From: Ectothiorhodospiraceae bacterium
Lineage (GTDB): Bacteria > Pseudomonadota > Gammaproteobacteria > Nitrococcales > Aquisalimonadaceae
Reading direction: 5' to 3'
DNA length: 33,592 bases
Assembly: GCA_007125985.1 (NCBI GenBank)
Contig: SLCE01000085.1
Coordinates: 1 to 33,592 of the forward strand
Below the pieces are notes generated by a model. It saw only the letters and a list, made by a program, of their open reading frames with translations. It made no database searches and was not told the origin of the DNA. Position 1 is the first letter of the stretch; every line of letters begins with the position of its first letter. Of the stretch, positions 26,484-33,592 are shown piece after piece. Made by a program: the position numbers and the translations under genes.

Positions 26484-27152
26484 ATGATCTTGCCCATCCC
26501 CAAGGCGACCGCCGTGCTGGCCACTAATGTGGTGGTCTTCACTATCCGCGACGAGCGGCTGGTGGCGCTGCTGGTCCGGCGGCCGAGGAAACCGTTCGCC
26601 GGCGTCTGGAGTCTGCCCGGCGGCCTGGTGGGGGATGATGAGGGTCTGGAAGACTGCGCGGTACGTACGCTGCGGGACCAGACCGGGCTGAAGGGGCTGT
26701 ATTTGGAACAGCTCTATACCTTCGGCAACCCGGACCGCGATCCGCGCACGCGAGTGGTGACGGTGGCGCACTTCGCGCTGCTGCCGCCGGCCCGCCTGAA
26801 CGGGGAACTGGACGACCTGCCCGATCAGCGTTGCTGGGCGCCGGTGGATGCACTGCCGGATCTGGCCTTTGACCATGACAGGATCGTGGCCATGGCGCAC
26901 CAGCGGCTGGCGTCGAAGTTGGAATACTCCACCATCGGCTTCCAGCTCATGGGTGAACGCTTCACGCTGAGTGAGCTGCAGCAGGTGCATGAAATCATCC
27001 TGGGGGAGCCCCTGGACAAGCGAAATTTCCGCAAGCGGGTGCGTAGCCTGCATTGCATCGAGGAAACCGGCGACTGGTATCGCGCCGGCAACCACCGGCC
27101 GGCGCGACTGTATCGACTGAAGCAGCCCGGCGCGGTGGAGTACATCAAGTGA
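26484..27152 (+). CDS. nrtR: NrtR-type transcriptional regulator (degenerate Nudix domain plus winged helix)
   Basis: 222 residues. The Nudix domain (about 8-130) has a box from G47 to L69 in which the catalytic glutamates are replaced: the R-E-U-x-E-E segment reads RTLRDQ (61-66). Hydrolysis is therefore unlikely and ligand sensing more likely. [19 protein letters not shown] is typical of NrtR. The C-terminal part (about 140-222, [22 protein letters not shown]...FRKRVRSL) is the winged-helix DNA-binding domain. nadA follows 28 bp downstream and a dyad occupies the promoter, fitting a repressor of NAD synthesis. AGGAG sits only 1 nt before the ATG. An in-frame TTG at 26490 has better spacing, so the start may be 2 codons later. 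Confidence 0.88.
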   Translation: MILPIPKATAVLATNVVVFTIRDERLVALLVRRPRKPFAGVWSLPGGLVGDDEGLEDCAVRTLRDQTGLKGLYLEQLYTFGNPDRDPRTRVVTVAHFALLPPARLNGELDDLPDQRCWAPVDALPDLAFDHDRIVAMAHQRLASKLEYSTIGFQLMGERFTLSELQQVHEIILGEPLDKRNFRKRVRSLHCIEETGDWYRAGNHRPARLYRLKQPGAVEYIK

Positions 27153-27180
27153 ACGACGGCGACAGGCCGGAGGTAAGACG

Positions 27181-28257
27181 ATGACGAAGGCGCAAACGGC
27201 CCAGGTAGCACGCCCGGTTTTCTTCCGGGAGCAGGCGTTCAGTTCCAGTGAGGAACTGCGGGCCGGCGAACGGGAGGAGCTGAAACAGCGTATCCGGGAA
27301 CTGCTCAAGGCCCGGAACGCGGTGCTGGTGGCCCATTACTACACCGATCCTGCGTTGCAGGAACTGGCCGATGAAACCGGCGGCTGTGTGTCCGACTCGC
27401 TGGAGATGGCGCGCTTCGGCTATGAGCATCCGGCTGAAACCGTGGTTGTCGCCGGCGTGCGTTTCATGGGCGAGACGGCCAAGATCCTCAGCCCGGAGAA
27501 ACGGGTGCTGATGCCGACGCTGGAGGCCACCTGCTCGCTGGACCTGGGCGCCCCCGCTGATGAATTCAGTGCTTTCTGCGACCAGTACCCGGAGCGCGTC
27601 GTGGTTGTCTACGCCAATACCAGTGCCGCCGTGAAAGCACGGGCGGACTGGGTGGTGACCTCCAGCATTGCGGTGGACGTGGTGCGCCATCTGCACGCCC
27701 AGGGCAGGAAGATCGTCTGGGGCCCAGACAAGCACCTGGGTGACTACATCCGCCGGGAAACCGGTGCCGACATGGTGCTATGGGACGGCAGCTGCATCGT
27801 CCACGAGGAATTCAAGACCCTGGAACTGGACAAGCTCCGCGCCGAGTATCCGGATGCCAAGGTGCTGGTGCATCCGGAATCGCCAGCGGGCGTGGTGGAG
27901 CAGGCGGATGTGGTGGGTTCCACCTCGCAGTTGTTGAAAGCCGTGCAGACCATGGAGGCGGACACCTTCATCGTCGCCACCGACAATGGCATCTTCCACA
28001 AGATGCGCCAGCTGGCACCGAACAAGACGCTGCTGGAAGCCCCCACGGCCGGCAAGAGCGCCACCTGCAACAGCTGTGCGCATTGCCCCTGGATGGCCAT
28101 GAACGGCCTGCGCAGCCTGGCCCACGTGCTGGAAACCGGCGATAACGAGGTGTTCGTGGACCCGGTCGTGGCCCAGCAGGCCCTGGTGTCGCTGGGCCGG
28201 ATGCTGGATTTTGGCAAGACCAAGCAGAAGCAGGTGGTGGGGGCAGGGGACGCCTGA
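27181..28257 (+). CDS. nadA: Quinolinate synthase
   Basis: 358 residues. It condenses iminoaspartate with dihydroxyacetone phosphate to quinolinate, the first dedicated ring of NAD, using a [4Fe-4S] cluster in the cytoplasm. Likely cluster ligands are C118 (MPTLEATC), C205 (WDGSC) and C302 of the C-x2-C-x2-C motif (C296, C299, C302 in [17 protein letters not shown]), matching the E. coli-type enzyme. [14 protein letters not shown] near residue 51 binds substrate. GGAGGT lies 6 nt before the ATG. It is cotranscribed with the regulator upstream. No nadB or nadC is in the window. Confidence 0.97.
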   Translation: MTKAQTAQVARPVFFREQAFSSSEELRAGEREELKQRIRELLKARNAVLVAHYYTDPALQELADETGGCVSDSLEMARFGYEHPAETVVVAGVRFMGETAKILSPEKRVLMPTLEATCSLDLGAPADEFSAFCDQYPERVVVVYANTSAAVKARADWVVTSSIAVDVVRHLHAQGRKIVWGPDKHLGDYIRRETGADMVLWDGSCIVHEEFKTLELDKLRAEYPDAKVLVHPESPAGVVEQADVVGSTSQLLKAVQTMEADTFIVATDNGIFHKMRQLAPNKTLLEAPTAGKSATCNSCAHCPWMAMNGLRSLAHVLETGDNEVFVDPVVAQQALVSLGRMLDFGKTKQKQVVGAGDA

Positions 28258-28294
28258 TTTACCGGTTGCCCGCATAGCGATGCATCTTTGCGCA

Positions 28295-28427
28295 ATGGTG
28301 CGCTTTGCTGCGCTCAGAGCACGCTACGATAGAAGAACCGGGATCGGCGATCCGGTGTAGGCCGGTAACCGCTACAGGCGGTTGCCGGCATCCGCGCGCC
28401 TGGTCTGGCGCAGGCAAAGCGCACCAT
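28295..28427. repeat. Intergenic structured repeat, copy A, with 14-bp terminal inverted repeats
   Basis: Bounded by ATGGTGCGCTTTGC (28295-28308) and its exact complement (28414-28427). Inside are three consecutive hairpin-forming blocks: the GGTGC.../...GCACG block, an ACCGGGATC/GATCCGGT block, and a 12-bp stem GCCGGTAACCGC/GCGGTTGCCGGC (28361-28389). The core matches copy B at 32466-32581 in inverted orientation at about 80 percent by eye. It fills the gap between convergent nadA and the LysR gene and may also stop transcription. Confidence 0.8.
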
Positions 28428-28478
28428 CAAAACAGGTTGTTGCGCTCGCCCGGCCCTTGACCGGACTCCTCCCTGCAT

Positions 28479-29372
28479 TCATCCGGCTTCAAAAGTCTCC
28501 CGGACACAGTCCACAAACAGATCCCGCCCCGCATCCTCCTGCTCTGCCACCCAGATGCAGCAGGCCGCGTGCCACGCGTCTGAGGACTCCAGCGGTACGA
28601 AACTTACTCCCGCGAATCCGGACTCTGCCAGTGCCCGCGGTACCAGCGAGGCGCCCATGCCCCCGGCGACCAATGCCGTGATGGTCAGCCAGTGATTGAC
28701 CTCATGCCGGATGTCCGGCTCCACGCCGGCCAAGCGGAACAGGCCGATAATGCGGTCGTAATAATGACTGGCGAGTTGTCGGTTGAACATGATGAGTGGC
28801 TCGCCGGCCAGTTCCTGAAGGCGCATTCTGCTGCGGCCGGCCAGGGGATGATGGCTGGGTAGGCAGCAGACGAAGGGCTCGTTGGCGATGGTCAGAGATG
28901 TGATCCCGTCCGGCAGGGGCATGGCATGGATAAAGCCGATATCAATCCGCCCGGTGCCCAATGCCTCCACCTGCTCAGCGGAATTCAGTTCCAGCAACTG
29001 GATGTCCATGGCCGGGTGACGATCCCGAAAGGTTCCCAGAACCAGTGGCAATCGGCGGAAAATCATGGTGGGCGTGAAGCCCACCCGCACCAGACCGGAC
29101 GCGCTTTCCGCAACCCGCCGCACCAGTTCCTGGGTGTCACCGAGTTGACTCAGTAACCGCTGTGCCTGGCGGCGGAACACCTCACCGGCCCGAGTCAGCG
29201 CCACGTGTTTGCTGCTGCGTTCGAGCAGGCGCGCCCCGAGTTCTTCCTCCAACTGCTTCAGGCTGGCGCTGAGCGGCGGCTGCGAGATGTGCAGTCGTTT
29301 GGCAGCACGCCCGAAATGCAGCTCCTCGGCCAGTATCAGAAAGTATTTCAATTGCCGGAACGTTACTGCCAT
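28479..29372 (-). CDS. LysR-family transcriptional regulator
   Basis: 297 residues from the ATG at 29372, chosen because AAGGTG lies 7 nt upstream and the protein then begins MAVTFRQLKYF, the usual LysR opening. A longer in-frame start at 29426 would add 18 residues. The winged helix-turn-helix covers about residues 2-60 (HFGRAAKRLHISQPPLSASLKQLEEELG). The remainder is the effector-binding domain (VRVGFTPTMIFRRLPLVLGTFRDRHP...). It is divergent from the acyl-CoA dehydrogenase/CoA-transferase operon and most likely controls it in response to the pathway substrate or its CoA thioester. Confidence 0.92.
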   Translation of the reverse strand: MAVTFRQLKYFLILAEELHFGRAAKRLHISQPPLSASLKQLEEELGARLLERSSKHVALTRAGEVFRRQAQRLLSQLGDTQELVRRVAESASGLVRVGFTPTMIFRRLPLVLGTFRDRHPAMDIQLLELNSAEQVEALGTGRIDIGFIHAMPLPDGITSLTIANEPFVCCLPSHHPLAGRSRMRLQELAGEPLIMFNRQLASHYYDRIIGLFRLAGVEPDIRHEVNHWLTITALVAGGMGASLVPRALAESGFAGVSFVPLESSDAWHAACCIWVAEQEDAGRDLFVDCVRETFEAG

Positions 29373-29403
29373 GATCTGCACCTTACTGCGCCTGTTCCTC
29401 GTT

Positions 29404-29427
29404 ATTGATACATAAAAATGAATCAAT
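29404..29427. promoter_or_regulatory. Candidate LysR-type operator in the divergent promoter region
   Basis: ATTGAT and ATCAAT form a 6-bp dyad separated by 12 AT-rich bases, in the 137-base gap between the LysR gene and its divergent target. The T-N11-A-like symmetry and position fit a LysR site. No experimental support can be read from sequence. Confidence 0.45.
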
Positions 29428-29509
29428 GAATAGAAAAGCGGTATTGGGCACTAGCGCCGGCCTCACCTAGGCTTGCACCATCGATCAAAACAGTTGGAGG
29501 AGCGGCATC

Positions 29510-31264
29510 ATGGCCTACAGCATTCACAGAAATATCCCGGACAGCCGGGGTAGCAACGCCTACACGGTGGATCCGGACTTCCGGCGGCTGCTCGGGGTTT
29601 ACATGGACCCGGAGCTTCTGAATCATGTGGAACCCGAGTTTCAGCGCCTGGGTGGGCTGGTGGGTGACGAATTGGAGCAGCTGGCGCTGGAGGCGGACAA
29701 GAACCCGCCCACGCTGGAGCTGCGCACCCGCAATGGCGCTGACTCCCAGCGCATCAACAAGCACCCGTCCTACCAAGAGCTGGAACGGTACGCCTTCAGC
29801 GAATTCGGTCTTGCGGCCATGTCCCATCGGGGTGGGGTGTTCGATTGGACTGCGCCCATGCCGCCGGTAGTCAAATACGGACTCACCTACCTGTTCGTTC
29901 AGGCCGAGTTCGGGCTTTGCTGTCCATTGAGCATGACCGATGCGCTGACGCGGACGCTGCGGAAGTTCGGTGACGAGGAACTCATCAACCGTTACATCAC
30001 CCAGCTCACGTCCCAGGATTTCGACGCCATGTTCCAGGGCGCCATGTTCATGACCGAGCAGGACGCTGGTTCCGACGTGGGCGCGATTACCACGGAAGCC
30101 CGGTTCGAAGACGGTGTTTGGCGGCTGTATGGCGACAAATGGTTTTGCTCCAACGCGGATGCGGATCTGGCCATGGTGCTGGCGCGGCCGGAGGGCGGTG
30201 ATGCGGGTACCCGCGGGCTGACCCTGTTCCTGCTGCCGCGCCGTCTCTCCGACGGCAGCCTGAACCACTACCGCCTCATCCGCCTGAAGGACAAGTTGGG
30301 CACGCGCTCCATGGCCAGCGGCGAGATTGTGCTGGAAGGGGCCGAGGCCTATGTGGTGGGCGAGCCGGGGCGTGGCTTCAAGCAGATGACCGACATGATC
30401 AATATGTCGCGGCTCTCCAACGGCGTGCGCTCCGCGGGCCTCATGCGCCGCGCGGTCAACGAGGCCCTGTTTATCGCCCGAAACCGCGTGGCTTTCGGCA
30501 AGAGCCTGATCGACCTGCCGCTGATGCAGCGCCAGTTGCTCAAGATGCTGGTGACCGCGGAGCAGGGCCGCAGCATGGCATTCCACACCGCAGATTGCCT
30601 CAAACGCGCCGATGCCGGTGATGCGGAAGGGCAGAAGCTGCTGCGCATTCTCACGCCGCTCATCAAGTTCCGCACCACCCGCGACGCGCGCCAGGTCACC
30701 GCCGACGGCATGGAAGTGCGGGGTGGTTGCGGCTACATCGAGGAATGGTCGGACGCACGCGTGCTGCGCGATGCCCACCTGGGCTCCATCTGGGAGGGCA
30801 CCAGCAATATCGTCGCGCTGGACGTGTTCCGGGCCATCCGCCGGGAAGGTACGCTGCCGGTGCTGCAGGTGTACCTGCACCGCAAGCTCAGCGAGGCGGG
30901 TTTGCCGGTTCAGGCGGCCACCATGCTTGGTTCCGTGGTTGACCGGGTGGTGAAACGCGTGAGCGCAGCGGCGGAGTCCAGTGATGGGGAACAGGATGTG
31001 CGCCAGCTGGCGTCCGCGTTGTACAACATCTCCGCCGCGGTTTTCCTGGCCTGGGAAGCGGGCCAGATTGGCGAGGACTGGCGTCGCCTGGCCCTGGCGC
31101 ACCTGGTGGTGAAACACAAGGTGCTGCCCCGGGATCCACTGGCGGAAACCGTGGATGACCCGCAGGCGCTGCAGTTCCTGCTGGCAGAGCAGCCCATGAC
31201 CCGGGAGCAGGCCATGAGCCTGTTGCCTGCAACGGCGGCCGGCGCGGAGGTGACCCCCGCATGA
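29510..31264 (+). CDS. Acyl-CoA dehydrogenase family protein (AidB-like subgroup)
   Basis: 584 residues, somewhat longer than AidB (about 540) and much longer than short-chain dehydrogenases (about 380). FAD-binding and substrate motifs are present: FMTEQDAGSDVGA (about 180-192), RLSNGVRSAGLMRRA, RNRVAFGKSL, and IWEGTSNIVALDVFRA, in which E429 is the expected catalytic base. It would oxidise an acyl-CoA to the 2,3-enoyl-CoA with FAD. GGAGGAG lies 7 nt before the ATG. The stop overlaps the start of a CoA-transferase gene (ATGA), so the pair likely activates and oxidises one organic acid. The substrate is unknown. Confidence 0.9.
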   Translation: MAYSIHRNIPDSRGSNAYTVDPDFRRLLGVYMDPELLNHVEPEFQRLGGLVGDELEQLALEADKNPPTLELRTRNGADSQRINKHPSYQELERYAFSEFGLAAMSHRGGVFDWTAPMPPVVKYGLTYLFVQAEFGLCCPLSMTDALTRTLRKFGDEELINRYITQLTSQDFDAMFQGAMFMTEQDAGSDVGAITTEARFEDGVWRLYGDKWFCSNADADLAMVLARPEGGDAGTRGLTLFLLPRRLSDGSLNHYRLIRLKDKLGTRSMASGEIVLEGAEAYVVGEPGRGFKQMTDMINMSRLSNGVRSAGLMRRAVNEALFIARNRVAFGKSLIDLPLMQRQLLKMLVTAEQGRSMAFHTADCLKRADAGDAEGQKLLRILTPLIKFRTTRDARQVTADGMEVRGGCGYIEEWSDARVLRDAHLGSIWEGTSNIVALDVFRAIRREGTLPVLQVYLHRKLSEAGLPVQAATMLGSVVDRVVKRVSAAAESSDGEQDVRQLASALYNISAAVFLAWEAGQIGEDWRRLALAHLVVKHKVLPRDPLAETVDDPQALQFLLAEQPMTREQAMSLLPATAAGAEVTPA

Positions 31265-32454
31265 GTGAGCAATCCAGTGCCCTGAACGGAATTCGTGTTA
31301 TCGATCTCAGCCGCGTGCTGGGCGGGCCGTACTGTTCCCAGATGCTGGGGGATCACGGGGCCGATGTGATCAAGGTCGAGCCACCGTCCGGCGACGAGAC
31401 CCGTGGCTGGGGCCCTCCGTTCCGCGAGGGCACGGCCTCCTACTTCATCGGTGTGAACCGCAACAAACGCGGTATGGCGCTGGACCTGCGCCGGCCGGAG
31501 GGCCGGGAGGTGTTGCTGCGCCTGCTGGAAGATGCCGATGTGCTGGTGGAGAACTTCAAAACCGGCACGCTGGAAAAATGGGGCCTGGGCTACGACAGCC
31601 TGAAGGAGCGTTTCCCGCGCCTGGTCCATTGTCGGATCAGCGGGTTCGGTGCCGATGGCCCCATGGGGGGACTTCCCGGCTACGATGCCATCATCCAGGC
31701 CATGGCCGGTCTGATGAGCGTCAATGGTGAAGCCGGGGGCGAACCACTCCGCGTTGGGCTGCCGATTGTGGATATCGTCACCGGTCTGAACGCGGTGATC
31801 GGCATCACCATGGCGCTGCACGAGCGCCAGCGCAGTGGCCGCGGGCAGTTCGTGGAAGCGGCGCTGTTCGACTCCGGGTTGGCGTTGATGCACCCGCATT
31901 TTCCCAATGTGTTTCTGGGGGGAAACCAACCGAAGCGCACCGGAAATGCCCATCCCAACATTTCGCCGTACGAGACATACCGCACCGCCACCCAGCCCAT
32001 CTTCCTGTCCGTGGGAAACAATGTGCAGTTTTCCCGGCTGTGCGAAGCCCTGGGGGCGCCGCAACTGGCCAGTGATTCCCGCTTCGCCGACAACGGTCAA
32101 CGTGTGGTGAACCGGGATGCGCTGCGTGATGAGTTGGAGGCGGTTATGGCCGACCAGGACGGCGAATCCTTGGCCACGGCGCTGATGAAGGCCGGCGTTC
32201 CTGCCGGGCCGGTGCTGGAAACCGCCCAGGTGCTGGAGCACCCGCATACCGCCCACCGGGAGATGGTGGTGGAGATGGACGGCTACAAAGGCACCGGAAC
32301 GCCGGTGAAGTTTGACCGCACACCGGGTACGTATCGCCGACCACCCCCCGCATTCGCCGAGCACAATGATGAGGTGCTGCGGGATGCGGGCTTCTCGGAG
32401 GAGGAGATCGAGCAGCTCATATCCAGCGGCGTGGTGCCGCAGGCCCGAGGGTGA
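31261..32454 (+). CDS. CaiB/BaiF family CoA-transferase
   Basis: 397 residues, a class III CoA-transferase that moves CoA between acids without ATP. IRVIDLSRVLGGPYCSQMLGDHGADVIKVE at the N-terminus, RNKRGMALDLRRPEGRE and the catalytic LPGYDAIIQAMAGL (nucleophile D142) are all standard. GNAHPNISPYETY and GVPAGPVLE also match the family. The ATG overlaps the dehydrogenase stop by 4 bp. Together they suggest that the acid is first linked to CoA and then dehydrogenated. The family ranges over carnitine, formate/oxalate, mesaconate and bile-acid substrates, and I cannot choose one. Confidence 0.93.
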   Translation: MSEQSSALNGIRVIDLSRVLGGPYCSQMLGDHGADVIKVEPPSGDETRGWGPPFREGTASYFIGVNRNKRGMALDLRRPEGREVLLRLLEDADVLVENFKTGTLEKWGLGYDSLKERFPRLVHCRISGFGADGPMGGLPGYDAIIQAMAGLMSVNGEAGGEPLRVGLPIVDIVTGLNAVIGITMALHERQRSGRGQFVEAALFDSGLALMHPHFPNVFLGGNQPKRTGNAHPNISPYETYRTATQPIFLSVGNNVQFSRLCEALGAPQLASDSRFADNGQRVVNRDALRDELEAVMADQDGESLATALMKAGVPAGPVLETAQVLEHPHTAHREMVVEMDGYKGTGTPVKFDRTPGTYRRPPPAFAEHNDEVLRDAGFSEEEIEQLISSGVVPQARG

Positions 32455-32465
32455 ATGAAGGCAGG

Positions 32466-32581
32466 CGTTCCTGCCTGGCGGCCGGATGCCGACAACCGCC
32501 GGTGGCGGTTTCCGGCCTACCCGATCGCTGATCCCGGTTCGCCTATCCTAGGGTGCTCTGAGCCGCGAGGCGAAGCGCACC
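32466..32581. repeat. Intergenic structured repeat, copy B (inverted relative to copy A)
   Basis: The reverse complement matches copy A through the shared blocks GGTGCGCTT, GCTCAGAGCAC, GAACCGGGATC and CGGCATCCG. The hairpin arms at 32488-32500 and 32504-32516 correspond to the 12-bp stem of copy A. It lacks the outer 14-bp inverted repeat on one side. Just outside it is a 7-bp AGGCAGG/CCTGCCT hairpin (32459-32476) directly after the CoA-transferase stop. Confidence 0.75.
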
Positions 32582-32612
32582 AAACCCAATCCCAAAACCC
32601 TCCTCGATCGCG

Positions 32613-32643
32613 TAGGGTGCTCTGAGCGTCAACGAAGCGCACC
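32613..32643. repeat. Partial third copy of the repeat end unit
   Basis: TAGGGTGCTCTGAGC...CGAAGCGCACC repeats, in the same orientation, the end of copy B at 32549-32581. Only the terminal hairpin block is present. Confidence 0.7.
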
Positions 32644-32644
32644 G

Positions 32645-32680
32645 CCAAAAGAACATACGCCGCTATTCAGCGGCGTATGT
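32645..32680 (-). terminator. Terminator of the TrpB2-like gene
   Basis: A perfect 12-bp stem (32653-32664 and 32669-32680) with an ATTC loop. On the - strand it is followed by TTCTTTTGG. It lies 27 bases after the stop of the - strand gene. On the + strand a shorter CTGTTTCC follows, so it may also act on readthrough from the CoA-transferase side. Confidence 0.8.
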
Positions 32681-32706
32681 CTGTTTCCGACGTGTGTCCG
32701 ATCCGC

Positions 32707-33592
32707 TCAGGCGTTTACCGCCGGCAGGCCCGCCAGGGCCATGGCGCCTTCGCCCTCGTCGTAATCCAGTTCTTCCAGCTTGCCGCCCAGGAAATCCGTG
32801 TAGGCCTGCATGTCGAAGTTGCCGTGGCCGCAGAGGTTGAAGAGGATGGTCTTTGCCTCGCCGGTCTCCTTGCACTTCAGCGCCTCGTCGATAGCGCCCT
32901 TCACGGCATGGTTCGCTTCCGGCGCCGGGATGATGCCCTCCGCCTTGGCGAACTGGATGCCTGCCTGGAAGCATTCGATCTGGTTGTAGGCACGCGGCTT
33001 GATGTAGCCGAGATCGGTCAGGTGACTGATCTGCGGGGCCATACCATGGTAGCGCAACCCCCCGGCGTGGAACCCCGGTGGCACGAAGCTGGAGCCCAAC
33101 GTGTGCATCTTGGTGAGCGGCGTGAGATGGGCGGTGTCGCCGAAGTCGTAGGCGAATTTGCCCTTGGTCAGCGTGGGGCAGGCGGAGGGTTCCACCGCAA
33201 TCACGTCCACCTTGCGGCCGCCGCGGAGCTGTTCGCCCAGGAAGGGGAACACGATGCCGGCAAAGTTGCTGCCGCCGCCGGTGCAGCCGATCACCATGTC
33301 CGGGTAATCGTCCGCCATGGCGAGTTGTTCCATGGCTTCCACGCCGATCACGGTCTGGTGCAGCAGCACATGGTTCAGCACACTGCCCAGCGCGTACTTG
33401 GTGTCATCCCGCTGTGCAGCCATTTCCACGGCTTCACTGATGGCGATACCCAGGCTGCCGGTGCTGTTCGGGCTCTTGGCCAGAATAGCGCGGCCGGCCT
33501 CGGTGGTGTTGCTGGGGCTGGGAATGCACTGGGCGCCGAAAGTTTCCATAAATGCCCGGCGATACGGCTTCTGCTGGAAACTCACCTTCACC
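32707..33592 (-). CDS. TrpB2-like PLP-dependent enzyme, 5' end outside window
   Basis: About 295 C-terminal residues of a protein that is usually around 450 long. The visible part starts inside the conserved [18 protein letters not shown] segment of TrpB2-type tryptophan synthase beta chains. [11 protein letters not shown] binds the PLP phosphate and [19 protein letters not shown] is the C-terminal catalytic region. The reaction expected for TrpB2 is indole plus serine to tryptophan, but TrpB2 can also accept other substrates. The PLP lysine lies upstream of the window edge and cannot be checked. The GTG at 33591 is an internal codon, not a start. No trpA lies in the window. Confidence 0.9.
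   Translation of the reverse strand, partial: VKVSFQQKPYRRAFMETFGAQCIPSPSNTTEAGRAILAKSPNSTGSLGIAISEAVEMAAQRDDTKYALGSVLNHVLLHQTVIGVEAMEQLAMADDYPDMVIGCTGGGSNFAGIVFPFLGEQLRGGRKVDVIAVEPSACPTLTKGKFAYDFGDTAHLTPLTKMHTLGSSFVPPGFHAGGLRYHGMAPQISHLTDLGYIKPRAYNQIECFQAGIQFAKAEGIIPAPEANHAVKGAIDEALKCKETGEAKTILFNLCGHGNFDMQAYTDFLGGKLEELDYDEGEGAMALAGLPAVNA

Noticed and set aside
29423-31117. 564-codon - strand frame opposite the acyl-CoA dehydrogenase
   Set aside because: It is the shadow of a strongly supported gene. The LysR gene and its promoter region make it impossible as a separate unit.
30910-32364. 484-codon - strand frame opposite the CoA-transferase
   Set aside because: The composition is typical of an antisense shadow, and there is no ribosome site or recognisable motif.

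Overview
The window is about 33.6 kb of GC-rich, densely coding bacterial chromosome. Gene content points to a gammaproteobacterium: a caa3-type cytochrome oxidase operon, two kinds of TRAP transporter proteins, an NrtR-nadA pair, a TrpB2-like enzyme and REP-like intergenic repeats. A halophilic or alkaliphilic Ectothiorhodospiraceae-like organism is my guess, and no rRNA or other strong taxonomic marker is present. I saw no tRNA, rRNA, CRISPR array, transposase or integrase.

Left part (1-14.6 kb). The tail of an unknown gene overlaps a metal/PLP-dependent DSD1-type enzyme on the + strand. That enzyme runs tail-to-tail into a biosynthetic operon on the - strand. In transcription order the operon has a small exported beta-strand-rich protein (13595-14149), a giant 3842-residue polyketide synthase/nonribosomal peptide synthetase (2005-13533) and an Sfp-type phosphopantetheinyl transferase (1172-2008) that shares 4 bp with the synthase. 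The synthase reads KS-AT-DH-MT-(structural KR)-ER-KR-ACP-C-A-PCP-TE. This is one fully reducing, C-methylating PKS module followed by one amino-acid module and a releasing thioesterase in one polypeptide, the order seen in fungal highly reducing PKS-NRPS enzymes. Every catalytic motif I looked for is present, so the locus could make, activate and release an acylated amino acid or a cyclised derivative by itself. This is the most interesting part of the window.

Middle part (14.6-23.0 kb). An orphan DctP-type TRAP binding protein with a clear terminator and a four-helix membrane protein lie on the - strand. A + strand respiratory cluster follows: heme O synthase (ctaB), an unknown two-helix membrane protein, CoxII with a fused cytochrome c domain, CoxI, two different subunit III proteins in tandem, and a small subunit IV. 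Together these encode a proton-pumping caa3-type oxidase and its heme farnesyltransferase.

Right part (23.1-33.6 kb). A TAXI-type TRAP transporter (binding protein plus fused permease) on the - strand diverges from a catalytically degenerate Nudix protein of the NrtR type. The NrtR gene precedes nadA, and a dyad sits inside its promoter, so NAD synthesis is probably autoregulated there. Next come a LysR regulator and a divergent, translationally coupled acyl-CoA dehydrogenase/CoA-transferase pair, likely for activating and oxidising an organic acid. Two inverted copies of a structured intergenic repeat bracket this module. The window ends inside a TrpB2-like PLP enzyme whose N-terminus lies outside.
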